A program made the translations under genes and the position numbers. Under the pieces are notes generated by a model. That model saw only the letters and a list, made by a program, of their open reading frames with translations, ran no database searches and had not been told where the DNA came from. This document shows positions 62,606 through 64,000 of a stretch of DNA of 64,000 nucleotides, in pieces (the first letter of the stretch is position 1; every line of letters starts with the position of its first letter). The stretch spans positions 1 to 64,000 of the forward strand of contig NZ_JALPRJ010000029.1 in assembly GCF_030464885.1 (NCBI RefSeq). The letters are read 5' to 3'. This stretch comes from Caballeronia sp. SEWSISQ10-4 2 (lineage in GTDB: Bacteria > Pseudomonadota > Gammaproteobacteria > Burkholderiales > Burkholderiaceae).

Positions 62606-64000
62606 ATGAGTGCCGCCATGACCGTGCTGTTGAGCGTCGAACATATTTCAAAGAGCTATCCGGGCGTAAAGGCATTGCAGGACGTGTCCTTTGCGGTAGA
62701 GGCTGGGACCGTGCATGCGGTCATGGGTGAGAACGGCGCCGGCAAGTCGACCCTGATGCAGGTGATTGCAGGCGCCCATCCGCCGACGTCGGGACGACTG
62801 GTGTTCGACGGCCTGGAACTAAAGCTCTCCGGCACGAAGGACGCTGCCCGCCAAGGTATTTCGATCGTTTTCCAGGAGCTGATGCTTGCGCCGAACATGA
62901 CCGTTGCCGAGAATATTTTCCTTGGCGCGGAGCCACGCATGGCGCGAGTGCTGGTCGACCGCGGGGCTTTGATTGCGAAGGCCAGGGCGGCCATGGAGCG
63001 CTTGGGCATCGCGCTGGATCCCGACACGCGGCTCGGAGACCTGACAATCGCGCAGCAGCAGCTTATCGAGATCTGCAAAGCGCTGATACACGAACCGCGC
63101 CTGCTCATTCTGGACGAACCCACATCCAGTCTGTCGGAGGCCGACTCCTTGACGCTGTTCAAGGTGGTCCATGACCTGAGGGCTCGAGGCGTAACGATCC
63201 TCTACATCTCGCATCGCATGCGCGAGGTGTTCGACAACTGCGATGCCGTTACCGTATTGCGCGACGGCAAGCATGTCCGTACCACCCGGCTCGCCGACAC
63301 GTCGCCTGAAGAGGTGGTGCGCCTGATGGTGGGCCGTGATCTTGCCGAAGTGCGGCGTATCCGGCCCGAGAACACGGAGCAACCGATTGTTCTATCGGTG
63401 CAGGGCCTAAGCGACGGCAAACGCTACCAGGACGTCTCCTTCTCGTTGCGACGCGGCGAGATCGTTGGTCTGGCGGGGCTGGTCGGCGCCGGCCGCTCCG
63501 AGGTCGCGATGGGCATCTTCGGTGCGCCGCCGCCAACGGCTGGAACCATTGAGATGGAGGGCAAGCCCGTCAACGTCGCGAAGCCGCGCGACGCCATGAA
63601 GCTGGGGATCGGACTGGTCCCCGAAGACCGCAAAGACCAGGGTCTTGTACTCGGGATGGCGGTTGGCAGCAACCTGTCCCTCGCGGCGCTGGGTCTCGGC
63701 CGGATTTCGAACGCGGGCTTCATCAGGCCGGGCGAGGAATCCCGAATGATCGAAGGCTATGTAGAGCGGTTCCAGATCAAGACGCCGACGGTCGAGCAAC
63801 TGGTCGGCCTGCTGAGTGGCGGCAATCAGCAGAAGGTGGTTCTTGCGAAATGGCTTGCTTCGAAGCCGCGCGTGCTTATCGTCGATGAACCGACGCGTGG
63901 CGTGGATGTCGGAACGAAAGCCGAGATCTATGCGCTCATGCGCGAGCTTGCCCGCGATGGCCTTGCCATTCTGGTGATATCGAGTGACTTGCCGGAGGTG
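62606..64000 (+). CDS. Sugar ABC transporter ATPase, tandem (RbsA/MglA-type), second copy, 3' end outside window
   Basis: At least 465 residues; the frame is open to the window edge. It starts at the ATG at 62606 (a second in-frame ATG lies at 62618). The first cassette has [58 protein letters not shown] and LLILDEPTSSLSEAD. The second has [53 protein letters not shown] and LIVDEPTRGVDVGTKAEIYALM. It completes the second importer with the permease and binding protein upstream. Only the last few dozen residues are missing. Confidence 0.92.
   Translation, partial: MSAAMTVLLSVEHISKSYPGVKALQDVSFAVEAGTVHAVMGENGAGKSTLMQVIAGAHPPTSGRLVFDGLELKLSGTKDAARQGISIVFQELMLAPNMTVAENIFLGAEPRMARVLVDRGALIAKARAAMERLGIALDPDTRLGDLTIAQQQLIEICKALIHEPRLLILDEPTSSLSEADSLTLFKVVHDLRARGVTILYISHRMREVFDNCDAVTVLRDGKHVRTTRLADTSPEEVVRLMVGRDLAEVRRIRPENTEQPIVLSVQGLSDGKRYQDVSFSLRRGEIVGLAGLVGAGRSEVAMGIFGAPPPTAGTIEMEGKPVNVAKPRDAMKLGIGLVPEDRKDQGLVLGMAVGSNLSLAALGLGRISNAGFIRPGEESRMIEGYVERFQIKTPTVEQLVGLLSGGNQQKVVLAKWLASKPRVLIVDEPTRGVDVGTKAEIYALMRELARDGLAILVISSDLPEV

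Overview
The window comes from a high-GC Gram-negative bacterium, most likely Paraburkholderia, Caballeronia or a close relative in the Burkholderiaceae. The evidence is two Burkholderiales-type trimeric porins (Porin_4 style), many LysR/LacI/GntR-regulated catabolic operons, split gallate-pathway genes, and the codon use. There are no rRNA, tRNA, ribosomal or other housekeeping genes. The stretch therefore looks like an accessory catabolic region of a second chromosome or megaplasmid; that last point is inference.

Layout. 1-2034: a cut-off IS3-family transposase and an IS110-family transposase. 2035-13639: a gallate (or gallate-like) ring-cleavage island. It holds an RraA-type aldolase homologue and an aspartate-type aminotransferase (minus strand), galB-galC-galD (plus), a LysR regulator with two DNA-binding domains and a GntR regulator (minus), then a two-subunit extradiol dioxygenase, an aromatic-acid MFS carrier, a small membrane protein and a porin (plus). 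The encoded steps run from gallate to pyruvate plus oxaloacetate. 14084-19102: a ribose-type sugar ABC importer followed by L-fuconate dehydratase. 19103-19770: a gene-free stretch with strong hairpins. 19771-21700: an exported alpha/beta hydrolase fused behind a truncated relative, divergent from a TetR gene with two near-identical palindromic operators. 21741-25321: M20 amidohydrolase, MHS-type carrier and divergent LysR. 25456-26493: an exported alginate-lyase-fold protein.

27058-35893: a beta-1,4-galactan utilisation locus. It has a LacI regulator, a MalK-type ATPase, a sugar-binding protein, two permeases, a GH42 beta-galactosidase and an exported GH53 endo-galactanase. A shared 16-bp operator (ATTTAAGCG-N-TTAAAT) is present twice before the first gene and once, less well conserved, before GH53. 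A porin follows on the opposite strand. 37199-45641: a dipeptide-type ABC importer ending in a CocE/NonD hydrolase, with a divergent LysR. 45742-50595: a tightly packed five-gene operon (ketopantoate-reductase-like, VOC, MaoC, CaiB/BaiF CoA-transferase, shikimate-dehydrogenase-like) with a divergent LysR; its substrate is unknown. 50928-55430: a PiT phosphate transporter, a Tat-exported serine hydrolase, and a PadR/HAAS-GIN pair. 55586-64000: a LacI regulator, a 32-bp perfect palindrome, and a run of six sugar-ABC genes (ATPase-permease-binding protein-permease-binding protein-ATPase), the last cut by the window end.

Themes. Most clusters pair an importer with one or two enzymes and a dedicated regulator, and the substrates suggested (gallate, galactan, fuconate, N-acyl amino acids) fit life on plant material. 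Intercistronic hairpins follow four binding-protein genes of the sugar ABC operons. The most unusual items are the split dioxygenase in galA domain order, the double-HTH LysR, the double LacI palindrome, the chimeric hydrolase, and the uncharacterised five-gene CoA operon.
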